Shown: positions 10,701-20,344, counted from the first letter of the stretch. The stretch is DNA of 64,000 nt from Tritrichomonas musculus (GCA_039105265.1 JAPFFF010000059.1:1-64000); one strand, 5' to 3'. Program-made: numbers and translations. Notes: a model not told the origin generated them from the letters alone.

Positions 10701-13386
10701 CGATAATTACAACCTTCCGAATGCACAAAGCAGCGGCGCATGCTTTGCTTCTGAAGTCACATGCATTGCGAAAGATGAAATTGAAAGTGAAAATATTTTT
10801 TCAAACAAATACGAAGGCTCTGATAGTAAGAGATTTTACCATGTAGATCAATTCGGGAATCCTCTCCCAGATCCTTCTCCTTTGCCGACACCAGTTCCAA
10901 CTCCATTTAGTGCTTTCATTGACAAAGAATATTCTGGGCCTTTTTCATATGAACAAGCTATTTCATCCAATCTTTTGTTTGAGCAAATATCAGGGTGCCG
11001 TTTTATTAATATCGAATCACCTCAGAAAAATTATTATATCAGGATCAATTCGAATCCTGTTGATATTTTCGATAACGTTTTCGAAAATAATGTTGAGAAC
11101 AATAATTACCCTGCAATATTTTGGATTGAAAACAATCAAAATGAAATCAAGATCAAGAATTGTACATTCACAAAAATAGTTGGCAAGAGTTCAGCAGATG
11201 GGAGCATATTGAATTCTGATTCGACGACATTGATTATATTTGAAGAATGCAAATTCAACAATTGTGGTATTGGATCCACGAAAGCACTGGTTGACTTCAA
11301 AAGCATTAAAGATGGCGCAGGAACATGTCGATTCACATCTTGTTCTTTTTATTATGACAAATCTGAACAATCGTGCCAAGTCATTGTTGCATTGTCATCG
11401 GGGATCACTTTCGAATCATGCGAATTCACTCGATGCAAGTCAAACACAATCCATCTTAATGTTCAACCAACAACATCAGCGACAACAACAGGAAATTTTG
11501 AATTCATCGATAACAAAATATATGAAATGAGATCACAATTCATTCGAGGAAATAATGTTCAAGGAAAAATCAATATCAGCAGCAACTTATTCAGAGATAT
11601 CAGGTTAAGTGGCAGTTATTTCATCTACATTGAGCATGATCAGCAATTTATCGAATTAAATAATAACACATTTTCAACCTTCGTTGTTGATGGAAACGAC
11701 AACATCAACTTTGGAGGCATCTCGACATGCCTCAAGTGCACGACGTCATCTCACTATAAAATTTCTTTCTTTCAAAACAATTTTTACGACATTAATAATT
11801 TATATTCAAGTTCGCCATACAATTATGGTGGCGCCATTCAAATTGGATTTTCGAATGAATTTGAGAACATCGAACTCAACATCAGCAAATGCGAATTCAA
11901 ACGGAACAAAACACCAAAACACGGTGGCGCTCTTGCAATCCAAACATACTCGAGTATTTATATCGCAGAAAGCACATTTGAATTGAATGAAGCCGACGCA
12001 GCTGGAACCATTTCCAAACTCTTATCCACGAAACACGAAGGCCGAGGCGGAGCCATATTCATAAGCTCAGGTAGCTCGCAGAGCTATATGACAAGTGTTA
12101 CAATTGATCATTGTAAGTTTGAGAAGAATTCTGCGTATGATGCATATGCAATCTACATTGAAGGCGATATGCCCGACACTGAATTTTCAATAACAAACAA
12201 CCAATTCAGCGAAAACTACAACAATGATGGGTCACCGCCAACTGGAGGCTGCATTGTGTCCGAAGTTCTGTTGCTTGAAAAAGATAACATCATAAAGAGC
12301 AATAACTTTTCAAACATTGAACTCGGAACTGAGAGTGAAAAATTTGTTTACGCTTACCAATCAGGAGATCATTTGCCAAAGCAATCGACGAAGCCTTTTG
12401 TTCCATCTTCTTTCTTTTCTGATTCTAAGCAGTTCAGCTATTCGGCATTTTTTTCAGAGTCGAGCGATTTCAGCCATTCGTCTCTTTTCTCAAATTCCAA
12501 GCAGTTCAGTTACTCCGATATCTTTTTGAATTCGAAGGAATTCAGTTACTCCGATATCTTTTCAAATTCGAAGGAATTCAGTTACTCCGATATCTTTTTG
12601 AATTCGAAGGAATTCAGTTACTCCGATATCTTTTCAAATTCGAAGGAATTCAGTTACTCCGATATCTTTTTGAATTCGAAGGAATTCAGCAGATCTGAAT
12701 TCTTTACTGAAACAAATTACTTCAGTAATGCAGATTATGAAACCTCTACTGATTTTGATTCATCTTCTGAAGAATCATTCAATTCTGATTATTTTTCTAC
12801 AGAAATAACAGAATTCGATGAAAGTAACTCCAGAGATATTTCCTCATTTGAAGAATCATTACAACAAGCAACTTCTGATGACGTTTCACTCCCTGCTGAC
12901 TTTCAGCAAACCAATTCGCTATTTTCTGAAGATGAATCAAATCAGCAAACTAGTTTCTATGAAGTTTTGCAATCTAATGATGAATCTAAGCACATAAAAA
13001 GCAGTCAGCCATTTCTATCTTCATCGGACAGCCTTGAAGTTCACACATTGAATTACGCCCAGTCGAATTCTTTCACTACAACTGCCAACATTGACCAAAA
13101 AGAGGCAGATTCGATGATGTCATCAGCTCATAAAAATAGAAATACGATGCTGATTGTCGGCATTGCTGTTGGTATCGTTGTGCTTATCGCCTTGGCCATC
13201 ATTGCCGTCATATTCATAATTAAAAAGAAACCAAGAAATGAAGCCGTGCCCAGTATTGAGAATTCTTTTGAGGTTAACAGTGATTTATATCCCATTGTAT
13301 CAAATGAAAACACAAATCCTCTTTATGATGAGGATACAAACCCTTCCAGAGATCCATTTTTCAATGATTTTAATGAAGAAGAATAA
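7774..13386 (+). CDS. Pmp-like beta-helix surface protein, single-pass membrane, internally triplicated
   Basis: 1870 residues. The N terminus is hydrophobic (start at residue 1 or at Met15, MLSLLFLLGLIT), as expected for a signal peptide. Three tandem copies of a roughly 500-residue ectodomain start near residues 55, 567 and 1070. They carry many GGA(I/L/V) and FxxN motifs, the signature of chlamydial Pmp-like right-handed beta-helix proteins that trichomonads also encode. Copies are joined by short Pro/Thr/Ser linkers (for example TPEPTKTPIP). A Phe/Ser repeat stalk follows at residues 1546-1650, then a long Ser/Asp-rich spacer, a TM helix near 1792-1816 (MLIVGIAVGIVVLIALAIIA), and a 50-residue acidic tail containing NPLY and DPF. 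The likely role is adhesion or a surface coat, by family analogy only. Nucleotide identity between the copies is extremely high in parts. The stop is TAA followed by an A run. Confidence 0.85.
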   Translation: MNHLYKIYSIFIKKMLSLLFLLGLITKESNQDYVNHEYNGLISPEQIITSNSNIKQISGCRFINIESPQKNYYIRINSNPVDIFDNVFENNVENNNYPAIFWIENNQNEIKIKNCTFTKIVGKSSADGSILNSDSTTLIIFEECKFNNCGIGSTKALVDFKSIKDGAGTCRFTSCSFYYDKSEQSCQVIVALSSGITFESCEFTRCKSNTIHLNVQPTTSATTTGNFEFIDNKIYEMRSQFIRGNNVQGKINISSNLFRDIRLSGSYFIYIEHDQQFIELNNNTFSTFVVDGNDNINFGGISTCLKCTTSSHYKISFFQNNFYDIKNLCSSSPYNYGGAIQIGFSNEFENIELNISKCEFKRNKTPKHGGALAIQTYSSIYIAESTFELNEADAAGTISKLLSTKHEGRGGAIFISSLKTDTNSMGQITIENCLFNKNAAFDGFSIYFEGEELETVPTIASNKFYNNYNVNDSPNDGGCVASEILNVDKISVEEQNEFANYELGRGTEKFIYVSNSGEKLPDQTSAPMPTPEPTKTPIPGSNANFIDKSFEGAFSYQQAVTSNSNIKQISGCRFINIESPQKNYYIRINSNPVDIFDNVFENNVENNNYPAIFWIENNQNEIKIKNCTFTKIVGKSSADGSILNSDSTTLIIFEECKFNNCGIGSTKALVDFKSIKDGAGTCRFTSCSFYYDKSEQSCQIIVALSSGITFESCEFTRCKSNTIHLNVQPTTSATTTGNFEFINNKIYEMRSQFIRGNNVQGKINISSNLFRDIRLSGSYFIYIEHDQQFIELNNNTFSTFVVDGNDNINFGGISTCLKCTNNQLSSRCSMTYDHCNFCDIVNSCSMSNGGAIQFGFSSDFNQNDLILSNCHFRYNQAGKNGGAVAIQTFGSVTIQSCLFEDNKANGNHESSIELLADKEGRGGALFISIGNATDHAERLVIKQCTFKRNVAYDAYSIYIEGENSDAVFEITGNEFFDNYNLPNAQSSGACFASEVTCIAKDEIESENIFSNKYEGSDSKRFYHVDQFGNPLPDPSPLPTPVPTPFSAFIDKEYSGPFSYEQAISSNLLFEQISGCRFINIESPQKNYYIRINSNPVDIFDNVFENNVENNNYPAIFWIENNQNEIKIKNCTFTKIVGKSSADGSILNSDSTTLIIFEECKFNNCGIGSTKALVDFKSIKDGAGTCRFTSCSFYYDKSEQSCQVIVALSSGITFESCEFTRCKSNTIHLNVQPTTSATTTGNFEFIDNKIYEMRSQFIRGNNVQGKINISSNLFRDIRLSGSYFIYIEHDQQFIELNNNTFSTFVVDGNDNINFGGISTCLKCTTSSHYKISFFQNNFYDINNLYSSSPYNYGGAIQIGFSNEFENIELNISKCEFKRNKTPKHGGALAIQTYSSIYIAESTFELNEADAAGTISKLLSTKHEGRGGAIFISSGSSQSYMTSVTIDHCKFEKNSAYDAYAIYIEGDMPDTEFSITNNQFSENYNNDGSPPTGGCIVSEVLLLEKDNIIKSNNFSNIELGTESEKFVYAYQSGDHLPKQSTKPFVPSSFFSDSKQFSYSAFFSESSDFSHSSLFSNSKQFSYSDIFLNSKEFSYSDIFSNSKEFSYSDIFLNSKEFSYSDIFSNSKEFSYSDIFLNSKEFSRSEFFTETNYFSNADYETSTDFDSSSEESFNSDYFSTEITEFDESNSRDISSFEESLQQATSDDVSLPADFQQTNSLFSEDESNQQTSFYEVLQSNDESKHIKSSQPFLSSSDSLEVHTLNYAQSNSFTTTANIDQKEADSMMSSAHKNRNTMLIVGIAVGIVVLIALAIIAVIFIIKKKPRNEAVPSIENSFEVNSDLYPIVSNENTNPLYDEDTNPSRDPFFNDFNEEE
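7938..12069 (+). repeat. Internal near-identical triplication within the Pmp-like gene
   Basis: Block A (7938-8698, 9474-10234, 10983-11743; offsets 1536 and 1509) is nearly identical in all three copies, with only scattered substitutions. Block B (8697-9024 and 11742-12069) is nearly identical in copies 1 and 3 but replaced by a diverged version in copy 2 (10235-10555). The linkers differ in all three. This mosaic implies recent duplication with patchy homogenisation. Confidence 0.9.
12409..12720 (+). repeat. 36-bp coding repeats for an FSYSDIF-NSKE stalk
   Basis: A 12-residue unit of the form FSYSDIFxNSKE is repeated about five times almost perfectly at 12505-12690, with looser copies on both sides. 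The alternating x = Leu and Ser units suggest expansion of a 72-bp pair. The other beta-helix gene (27430-29307) has an analogous Phe/Ser stalk (FSKSADFTYSDK). Confidence 0.9.
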
Positions 13387-13773
13387 AAAAATATTTTCAT
13401 TTCAAAAATATGCTAGAATAACCTGAGAAGCGATAATTTTATTACCTTATTGTAAATAAAAAGTTTTACAGAAATATCAATGGATTTATGGCTGTCAAAA
13501 CATTTTTTTTATATTCTAGAAGTTTAATTGCTTTTATACTAAAATTCCACAAAATTGAGAACTTTCTCAATAAAAAAAGGTGACTAATTAGTAAGATACA
13601 TTTTTTCTTGAGAATATAAATTATTCTCTAAGCAAGAATTAAAAATTATTAAGATTAAAAAAAATTTTATTATATTTTATAATCGTCCATGAGCGTATTG
13701 TACAAAGTAATATATTACATTAAGCAATTAGAGGAAAAATGATCAGATTTGAATAAATACGTTAATTTTTTAT
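13387..13773. other. Convergent intergenic spacer
   Basis: This spacer lies between the 3' ends of the Pmp-like gene (plus strand) and the surface-protein pseudogene (minus strand). It is AT-rich and I see no gene in it. Confidence 0.6.
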
Positions 13774-14999
13774 TTAAAAAGGATCAGAAGGGTCTTCTTG
13801 ATATGCTCTATTTCCTTCTTCTTCAGCATTTGTTGAGTGCTCGTAAATATTCTTACGCCTGAAGTACATGAAAATGCCGACAGAAACAGCGACCAAGACA
13901 ACAACAACTGCAACGACAATTCCTACAATAGCTCCAACTGAAAGGCCCTTTTTGCTTTTAGCATTAGAGTTTTGATCATCTTCTTGTGGAGGACTTGCTG
14001 AGTCTGGTAAAGGCTCGTTTACCGCGTCTGATGAAGACTCATTCTCTTGGTTTGATGATGGGTCCTTAGCTTGTCCTGATACTTCAACATCTAAATACAA
14101 AAACACGTTATCACTATTGGTAGCCACCAAAGAGGAAGATTCTTCTTAACGTGTCCGATGATTCTCGCATTTCCGTTGTTGAGAGCGATCACCTTCAGAG
14201 CTACTGCCTAACCGCTGCCAGTGCTTGTCGTTACCAAACTCAGCTCTAGGATGCCGCCAGCATCGTCTGCCGGCGTGCCCGGCGCTACACAAAACCACTC
14301 CACAGAGCGCGTCAAGCGGCGTCTCGCCATCGCCTGAAAATACGAGATGCACGCTGAACTCGCCCGATTCGCCTCCATCTGGACGGACGAGCCCTGCGCG
14401 CAGGCCAGCGACGTAGTGGACTGTCTTGTCCGCGATGATGTTGTTGTTCGTCTTGCCGATTGCGTCCCACTGCGCCTGCGTCCCGCAGAAGTAGATGTCC
14501 TGCATGCGCGTGTCTGGTCCGAGCGCGAGCATCTCTATCCTTTCCACGCTGCTCGGAATGAGGAGCGCTGCTATCGAGCTCTTCTTGAAGGCAATAGAGC
14601 AGATTGCGCGCATCCCGTGCGGAATGAAAATGACGGGATTCTGCAGTTGTAGAACATCTGGTCGCTCACCTTGTCCGGGTATCGCGTGATGTCCCCAGTG
14701 GAGATGCTTGTTGTAGTTGCCTTCTGCGATCACGACTGACCCTTGGGATGCCTGTTTCCGTCCCGAGGATGTCTCCTGGTTTCACGTCTGATATTGTAGA
14801 AGTGCCAGGCGCCGCTGAGGTGGAAGCAGAAACGGACGCTGCCGGCGCCCATTCTTGCTATTTCGCCGTTATTCCCAGTTCCTCCATTCCACGTGTAAGT
14901 GCCGCTGCAGGCATCAGTCCAGTATTTTCCTTCGGGATATTCAGACTGCATGCAAATCAAGATTTGATAGACTTCTGATGGAGATGGATAGAAAACCAA
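13774..14999 (-). pseudogene. Surface-protein pseudogene: papain-fold peptidase-like domain, LRR_5, TM tail
   Basis: Read on the minus strand, the pieces are in order but in several frames. (1) 14999-14733 has YWTDACSGTYTW and, in the next frames, VKPGDIL and VVIAEGNYNKHLHWG. I recognise these as the pattern of a Firmicutes-type papain-fold (NlpC/P60-like) domain, which normally has GC(A/V)GFAF at the nucleophile. Here the matching segment reads GSVRFCF, so the Cys appears replaced by Ser. (2) 14650-14450 has LRR_5 repeats ending IYFCGTQAQWDAI, typical of bacterial BspA-like proteins. (3) A beta-rich segment follows in another frame, with stops at 14146 and elsewhere. (4) 14130-13774 is an acidic/Ser linker, a TM helix (VGAIVGIVVAVVVVLVAVSV) and a tail ending DPSDPF. 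At least three frame changes are needed to read it through. The GC-rich 14.15-14.95 kb contrasts sharply with the AT-rich tail. Family assignment is from memory of the motifs. Confidence 0.65.
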
Positions 15000-16481
15000 T
15001 TCAAAAAGTGGCGTAGAAAAAAACGATTGTCCATATTATTCTGTTTTTAGTACGCTTTTTAAATACATTTATTACATCATTAAAAAGATATTAGTCTATC
15101 AAATAATATTTATTAAATATGTATTTATTAATTAGTCAATTAAAAAAAATAATTCAACTTTTTTACATCACGTTTCTTCCACAATATAAATTATATTAAT
15201 ACAAAAAATAGACTTTTTCACATCACGTTTGTTATAGCAAATCACATTATATTTCTGAATGATTAATATGGATATCAAATTTCTTTTTTCTTTTCTTTTT
15301 TTTTTTTTTTTTATTTTCATTGATTGAATATGACTACATTCTATTGGCTCTTTCAAAAATACTTTATAACTGCTATCCTGTTTAAATACACTTTCTTCAA
15401 TGAAGTAAAATAATTCTGCATTTCAATCCTTTACATACAGTAGAATTTTAAAAAAAAATATTTTTTACATCACATTTCTCTCGTATTAATTTGATAATTA
15501 AAATGTTGGCTGTTCATAGATTGTTCGTGTCTGTAAAGGCGTTGGGATTGAAAACATAGTATTTTTAGGCACAATAAAATCAATATTTATAATTAATAAT
15601 ATAAAGCAAATGAGTAATTAAATAAATATCATTTTCTTAAGAAATAAATTACGAATTAAGGATGATACAGGGTATAACAACCTTTTCCTCATATATCAAA
15701 GATCAAGACAATCAATTAACAAAAAAGAGCATTTTAAACAAAGGTCATTAAATTTTTAAAAAAGAAAGTTTTTAAAGATTAAATAAAATAATATAAAATA
15801 TTCGCTTGTGAATATGCTATTAATACTTTTAAAAAAGTAAAATATCTTTTATATGTCCCGATCTGGTGAACTTTTTTGAAATAATAATATTTCGATAATT
15901 TTGCACAAATAAGAAATCAATGAATATTGTTTTAAAATATAATTTTATCATATTGCAAATCATAAAAAAAATAACATTTATTTAAACATAAAAAGCATTC
16001 AACATTTCAAAAAATACAAATTTTTATTTTTTGTCATCCAAATTTGATTAGAAAGAATAATGAATATTCACCTCTACCTCTTATTTTGATATATGATATT
16101 TTTGATGTGGCATACAATCAAATTATATTATTTTTATTTCTTCAATCAATCTATTGAATAAAAAAAATTCATATTAAGCTGCTTTTTTGAATGAAAAAAT
16201 GAAGTTAATAATTGAAAATTGTTTATTTTATCAATTTAAAGTCATTGATTTTTATTGCTATTCAACACTTAGAAACAGAATGAATAATACTACTTATATA
16301 CTAAAAAGAGCATGCTTAAATAACATATATGACAAAATGTATTCAAATGATGTATCAAATGTCTTATTAATATGATGAGCTAAAAATATATCTAAATATT
16401 TTTTAATTATACGTTTTTAGAATAATTAATTATTATATACATGCTATATGTTTCTCTTTTTATTTTTAATCTTTTGATATA
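15000..16481. other. AT-rich intergenic DNA with dispersed repeat scraps
   Basis: No gene is seen. Three copies of a motif close to TTTTTTACATCACRTTTCT lie at about 15159, 15212 and 15461. A fourth lies just 3' of the metacaspase pseudogene (35614-35633). 15503-15540 resembles 36523-36559 in the 5' part of that metacaspase gene, so 15461-15540 may be an internally deleted scrap of the same locus. Confidence 0.5.
15666..15739. repeat. 74-bp dispersed repeat, copy 1
   Basis: This is almost identical to 30490-30563 in the same orientation (two differences seen), while sequences outside the 74 bp are unrelated. It begins TACAGNGTATAACAACC and ends GAGCATTTTAAAC. No coding content or inverted ends are recognised. 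Confidence 0.85.
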
Positions 16482-17990
16482 CAGGGCTGGACATACTAAA
16501 TAGGAATTGAAAAAAAATTGAATAGTATCACTCATTCAATCTCATTCAATTTTTTTTCAATAGCGTAAAATTACCTTGAAACTTTTTCTGTAGAATTGCC
16601 TTACTAAATGGGAAACTTTGAATACTGAAAATTATACATTAATTTTTTTAATATCTCAAAAAATTGCATAGTAAAACAAAATTAAGTGTCAATTATATAT
16701 GTAATATTTTATAGATTTTTATATATAATTATATTATTTAAATTATTTAAAACGATTAACCTGATATCTTTATTTTGAAAAAAATAAAATTTTAAAGAAA
16801 ATTTTGATGAGAATATATTTTAATAAAAGTAAAGTTACTTGTCATAATTATTTAACAACTGTGTTGCATGTGAATAATGTTGTTTAATAATGATCTACAA
16901 TTCAAACCTTCCCAAATAGAAAGGCAATTTCTCAGAAAAAGTTTCACTTTTAATCAATTTGGAAAATAGATATTTTAATGTTTAAAAATCCTACTCCGAA
17001 AGCGAATTTTGATCCAATAACTTTATCAGGCATGAAAATACCAAAGAATCATAATAGTAATATAGATAGTTAATTTTCAAGTATAGTTAAAACACAGTTA
17101 AAGATCCTTATTCGTTTTATGTTTTAAATAGATACAAGAAAAAGATCTACTACAAGTATTTCTGACTTTATTTTGGAATAGGATCAATGGTATACTAATA
17201 ATGGTGATCTATAAAATCAAAAAGAAGGTTAAAAAGAAATTATTCAATAACTTTTATTTTTTATTGCTCAAAATGTGATGCCATATTTTCTCTTTGAATA
17301 AAATTGCATAAAAGGTCCTAAATTCGATGAAAATACTCCTTATTATTAAAAATAAAATTAGAAGCACTCAATGTTCATTGTATAACTTATAACTTTTAAA
17401 ATAATGAAATTCAACGCAAGCTTCATATTTGCAAGTATATTTTAAAACCTATTTTTTGAAAAAGATACAAAATATTTGAATATTTAATCTCACATAAAAT
17501 TCAATATCAACGTCATTTCAACAAAACCTTCTCTTAAATATAAATTAAAACTATAAGAATAAAGTTTCTTGAAACATAATATATATTGAGTTATTAATAA
17601 ATTTTTAAATCATACAAAATTTCCTCAGAAAGTTTCCCATTTAGAAAGGCAAAACCATTCAATTTTAGAGTGTCAAAATTCCCATTTAGTAAGGCAAAAA
17701 AATAAATCTAAAAAATAAAAATAAAATGTAAATATCTCAAAATTTTTTCTATAAACTTAATTATTTTTTTTAAAAAATAAATAAATAACATTATAAATAA
17801 TACATTTTTTTAAAATCGAAAAATCATATTTTTCTATTCAAAATTTCCCAAATAGTAAGGCAATTAATTCAATTTTTGGCGGGAAAAAACAAAAACGCCG
17901 ATAACCAGTTTGAATGGGTATTCAAAAAAAGTTTTTAAAAAGTGGATTGAGAAGATTGAGAGGCTTTCCCATTTTGCATGTCCAACCCTG
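16482..17990. mobile_element. TA-flanked TIR element with internal copies of a 19-bp motif
   Basis: The left end starts CAGGGCTGGACATACTAAAT. The reverse complement of the right end starts CAGGGTTGGACATGCAAAAT. The similarity runs about 25 bp with four mismatches. TA precedes the left end (16480-16481) and follows the right end (17991-17992), as for Tc1/mariner-class insertion. Inside are five copies of TTCCCAWWTAGWAAGGCAA: 16596-16614 (inverted), 16909-16927, 17634-17652, 17679-17697 and 17845-17863. The termini themselves carry a variant. No transposase frame is present, so the element is non-autonomous. Subterminal motif clusters like this are often transposase-binding sites. Confidence 0.7.
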
Positions 17991-18240
17991 TATATATGTT
18001 TTAAACATTTTTTTGATATCACTTATAATTTCGATTATTATCTTTTTTTTTTTTTCCTGAATTTTAACTTTTTAGTAATTATTATTCTTTAACATATATT
18101 CATATATATTTATTTATTGATATTATTTCAATTCATCTTTTAACTTTTTAGATATTAAAAATATATAATGAAAAGTTGTCAAATATTTTGTTAAGGTTTT
18201 CAAATTTAAACTTTTTGATATATATTTTCCTTCTTTATAG

Positions 18241-19452
18241 ATATGCCAATATATTTTTAAACAACTTGCTCGAGTTGAATTTGCTCCAAACTCAGAACTC
18301 AGAACAATCGGAGGAGGAGCATTCGCGTCTTCAGCGCTTGCGAGCATCAAGATTCCCGCAAGCGTCGTTGAGCTGAAAGATGGTTGGTGCTATGGAACAG
18401 ATGAATTGCATCATGCTGAAGTTGAAGCAGGAAATGCGGTGTATGCGAGCGTTGGCGGGAAATGCATCATTGGCAAGTCGGACATCCGCAATGAGGACTA
18501 CGACACTCTTGTTTTGTTCGCACTTGGCACAGTTGAAGCGGCAATTCCGGGAACTATCAAAATCATTGGCCCGTATGCATTCGCATGTGCAAAACTTGCA
18601 AGCATCGAGATTCCATCGCACGTCACACAAATTTGCGAAGGTGCTTTTTTTGATTGCCGACAACTTGCTCGAGTCGAATTTGCTCCAAACTCAGAATTCC
18701 GAACAATCGGGAAAAATGCATTCTCGTATACAAAGCTTGCAAGCATCGAGATTCCATCGCACGTCACACAAATTGGCGAAGGTGCTTTTTGTTATTGCAA
18801 ACAACTTGCTCGAGTCGAATTCGCTCCAAACTCAGAACTCAGAACAATCGGAGGAGGGGCATTCGCGTCTTCAGCGCTTGCGAGCATCAAGATTCCCGCA
18901 AGCGTCGTTGAGCTGAAAGATGGTTGGTGCTATATGACAGATGAATTGCATCATGCTGAAGTTGAAGCAGGGAATGCGGTGTATGCGAGTGTTGGCGGGA
19001 AATGCATCATTGGCAAGTCGGACATCCGCAATGAAGACTACGACACTCTTGTTTTTTTGGCTCGTGACACAGTTGAAGCGACAATTCCGGGAACTATCAA
19101 AATCATTGGCCCGTATGCATTCTCGTGCACAAAGCTTGCAAGCATCGAGATTCCATCGCACGTCACACAAATTTGCGAAGGTGCTTTTTATTACTGCGGA
19201 CAGCTTGCTCGAGTCGAGTTTGCTCCAAACTCAGAACTCAGAACAATCGGGAAAAATGCATTCTCGTATACAAAGCTTGCAAGCATCGAGATTCCATCGC
19301 ACGTCACACAAATTGGCGAAGGTGCTTTTAATTATTGCGAACAGCTTCAGGTAGTTGAAATTGAGGGGAACTCAGTAGATGAGTCAACTTACAAGGACCG
19401 ATTCCATAAGAGTAAGATTGTCATGCTTCCAGCCAGAAATCGTCTTCATTAA
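18241..19452 (+). pseudogene. BspA-like LRR_5 protein, 5'-truncated copy
   Basis: This is an open frame of about 400 codons with no initiating ATG; a TAG at 18238-18240 lies in frame upstream. From about 18265 it matches the intact gene at 32866-34248 (starting at the equivalent of 33197) with high nucleotide identity. It keeps repeating units such as LASIEIPSHVTQI and LARVEFAPNSELRTIG, and the shared C terminus (SKIVMLPARNRLH). LRR_5 repeats of this kind form solenoids; trichomonads carry hundreds of such genes. The first ~110 codons of the paralogue are missing and replaced by unrelated AT-rich DNA, so I treat it as a fragment, although most of it is free of stops. No signal peptide or TM helix is visible. 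Confidence 0.75.
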
Positions 19453-19770
19453 AAGATGCTAATAGAATCATTTTGACAAAAATATATCTTTCTGATGAAA
19501 GAAAAGATTCTTTTGTATAAGGTCATTATTAAAAAGTTAAATCACTTTTTCATAATATTTTGTTCTCATATTTAGCATGAGATATAAATAGGCAACATAG
19601 CATTGTCCTTTGAAGATGTATGTTCTTGGGGCAATCATCATGCCATTATTTTTTATGATCAAAAATTATCGATTGATAATAAAAAAATTATAAATTTATT
19701 ATTGTAAAATAAAAACAATAAAAGTTATCAATATGCCTTACATGACAATTTTATTTCGTCCATATAGGCT

Positions 19771-20290
19771 TTATCGCCAGTGCAGACATTTATGCAAGCG
19801 ATAAATATATTCATTTACAACGTTGTCTTGTTTGAAGCTCAAATTTGACCATACAACATTAAGTGCTCTTTTCTGATCTTTATCGATCGGGATTAATAAT
19901 TCTTTTTCAATTTCTTTCGAGTGCAGCACAACACGTGTGCAGCCACCAATAAAGTGTCCGGCATTTGACTGCTTCAATAATGATCTGGCAGACAGCAAAT
20001 ATGATATTTTCGCCAAATATTTGAAAAAGAGAAGATTTCTGATAAACGCCTCTATTTCTGCCTGGTATAAAAAAACTGTTAGATTAACATAAACGTGAGA
20101 ATTGTTTGAATCGATTTCTTTGAGCATTAAAAACTGTACATTTAACATGAAGAAAATATAAAATAAATTTGTGATCCATTTTTTTTTCAACAATTTCGGT
20201 AATAAAAGTGCCACTTTTAAATCCAGCGGGGTCGGAATAAGTATCTGAATAAAAATATAATTTTTCTATACACGCAAACTCTCTAATAAT
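19771..20290 (-). pseudogene. Unrecognised gene remnant in the BspA-locus duplication, copy 1
   Basis: Minus-strand frame of 147 codons (20214-19771), with a possible extension in another frame to about 20290 (reading SDPAGFKSGTF). It contains a hydrophobic stretch (FLYQAEIEAFIRNLLFFKYLAKISYLL). I do not recognise the family. The same sequence follows the intact BspA gene at about 34590-35125 but is more broken there. Both copies are probably decayed, and its function is unknown. Confidence 0.4.
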
Positions 20291-20344
20291 TATAATTATT
20301 AATATTGAAGAGTCTTCAATTACAGTAGTGTTTTTAATATGGTA

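Noticed and set aside
8091-11987. Repeated small ORFs on both strands inside the Pmp-like gene
   Set aside because: They recur at offsets 1536 and 1509 as shadows of the triplicated coding sequence in other frames.
18176-19354. Overlapping ORFs on both strands in the BspA repeats
   Set aside because: LRR repeat DNA is open in several frames; only the LRR_5 frame has a coherent protein.
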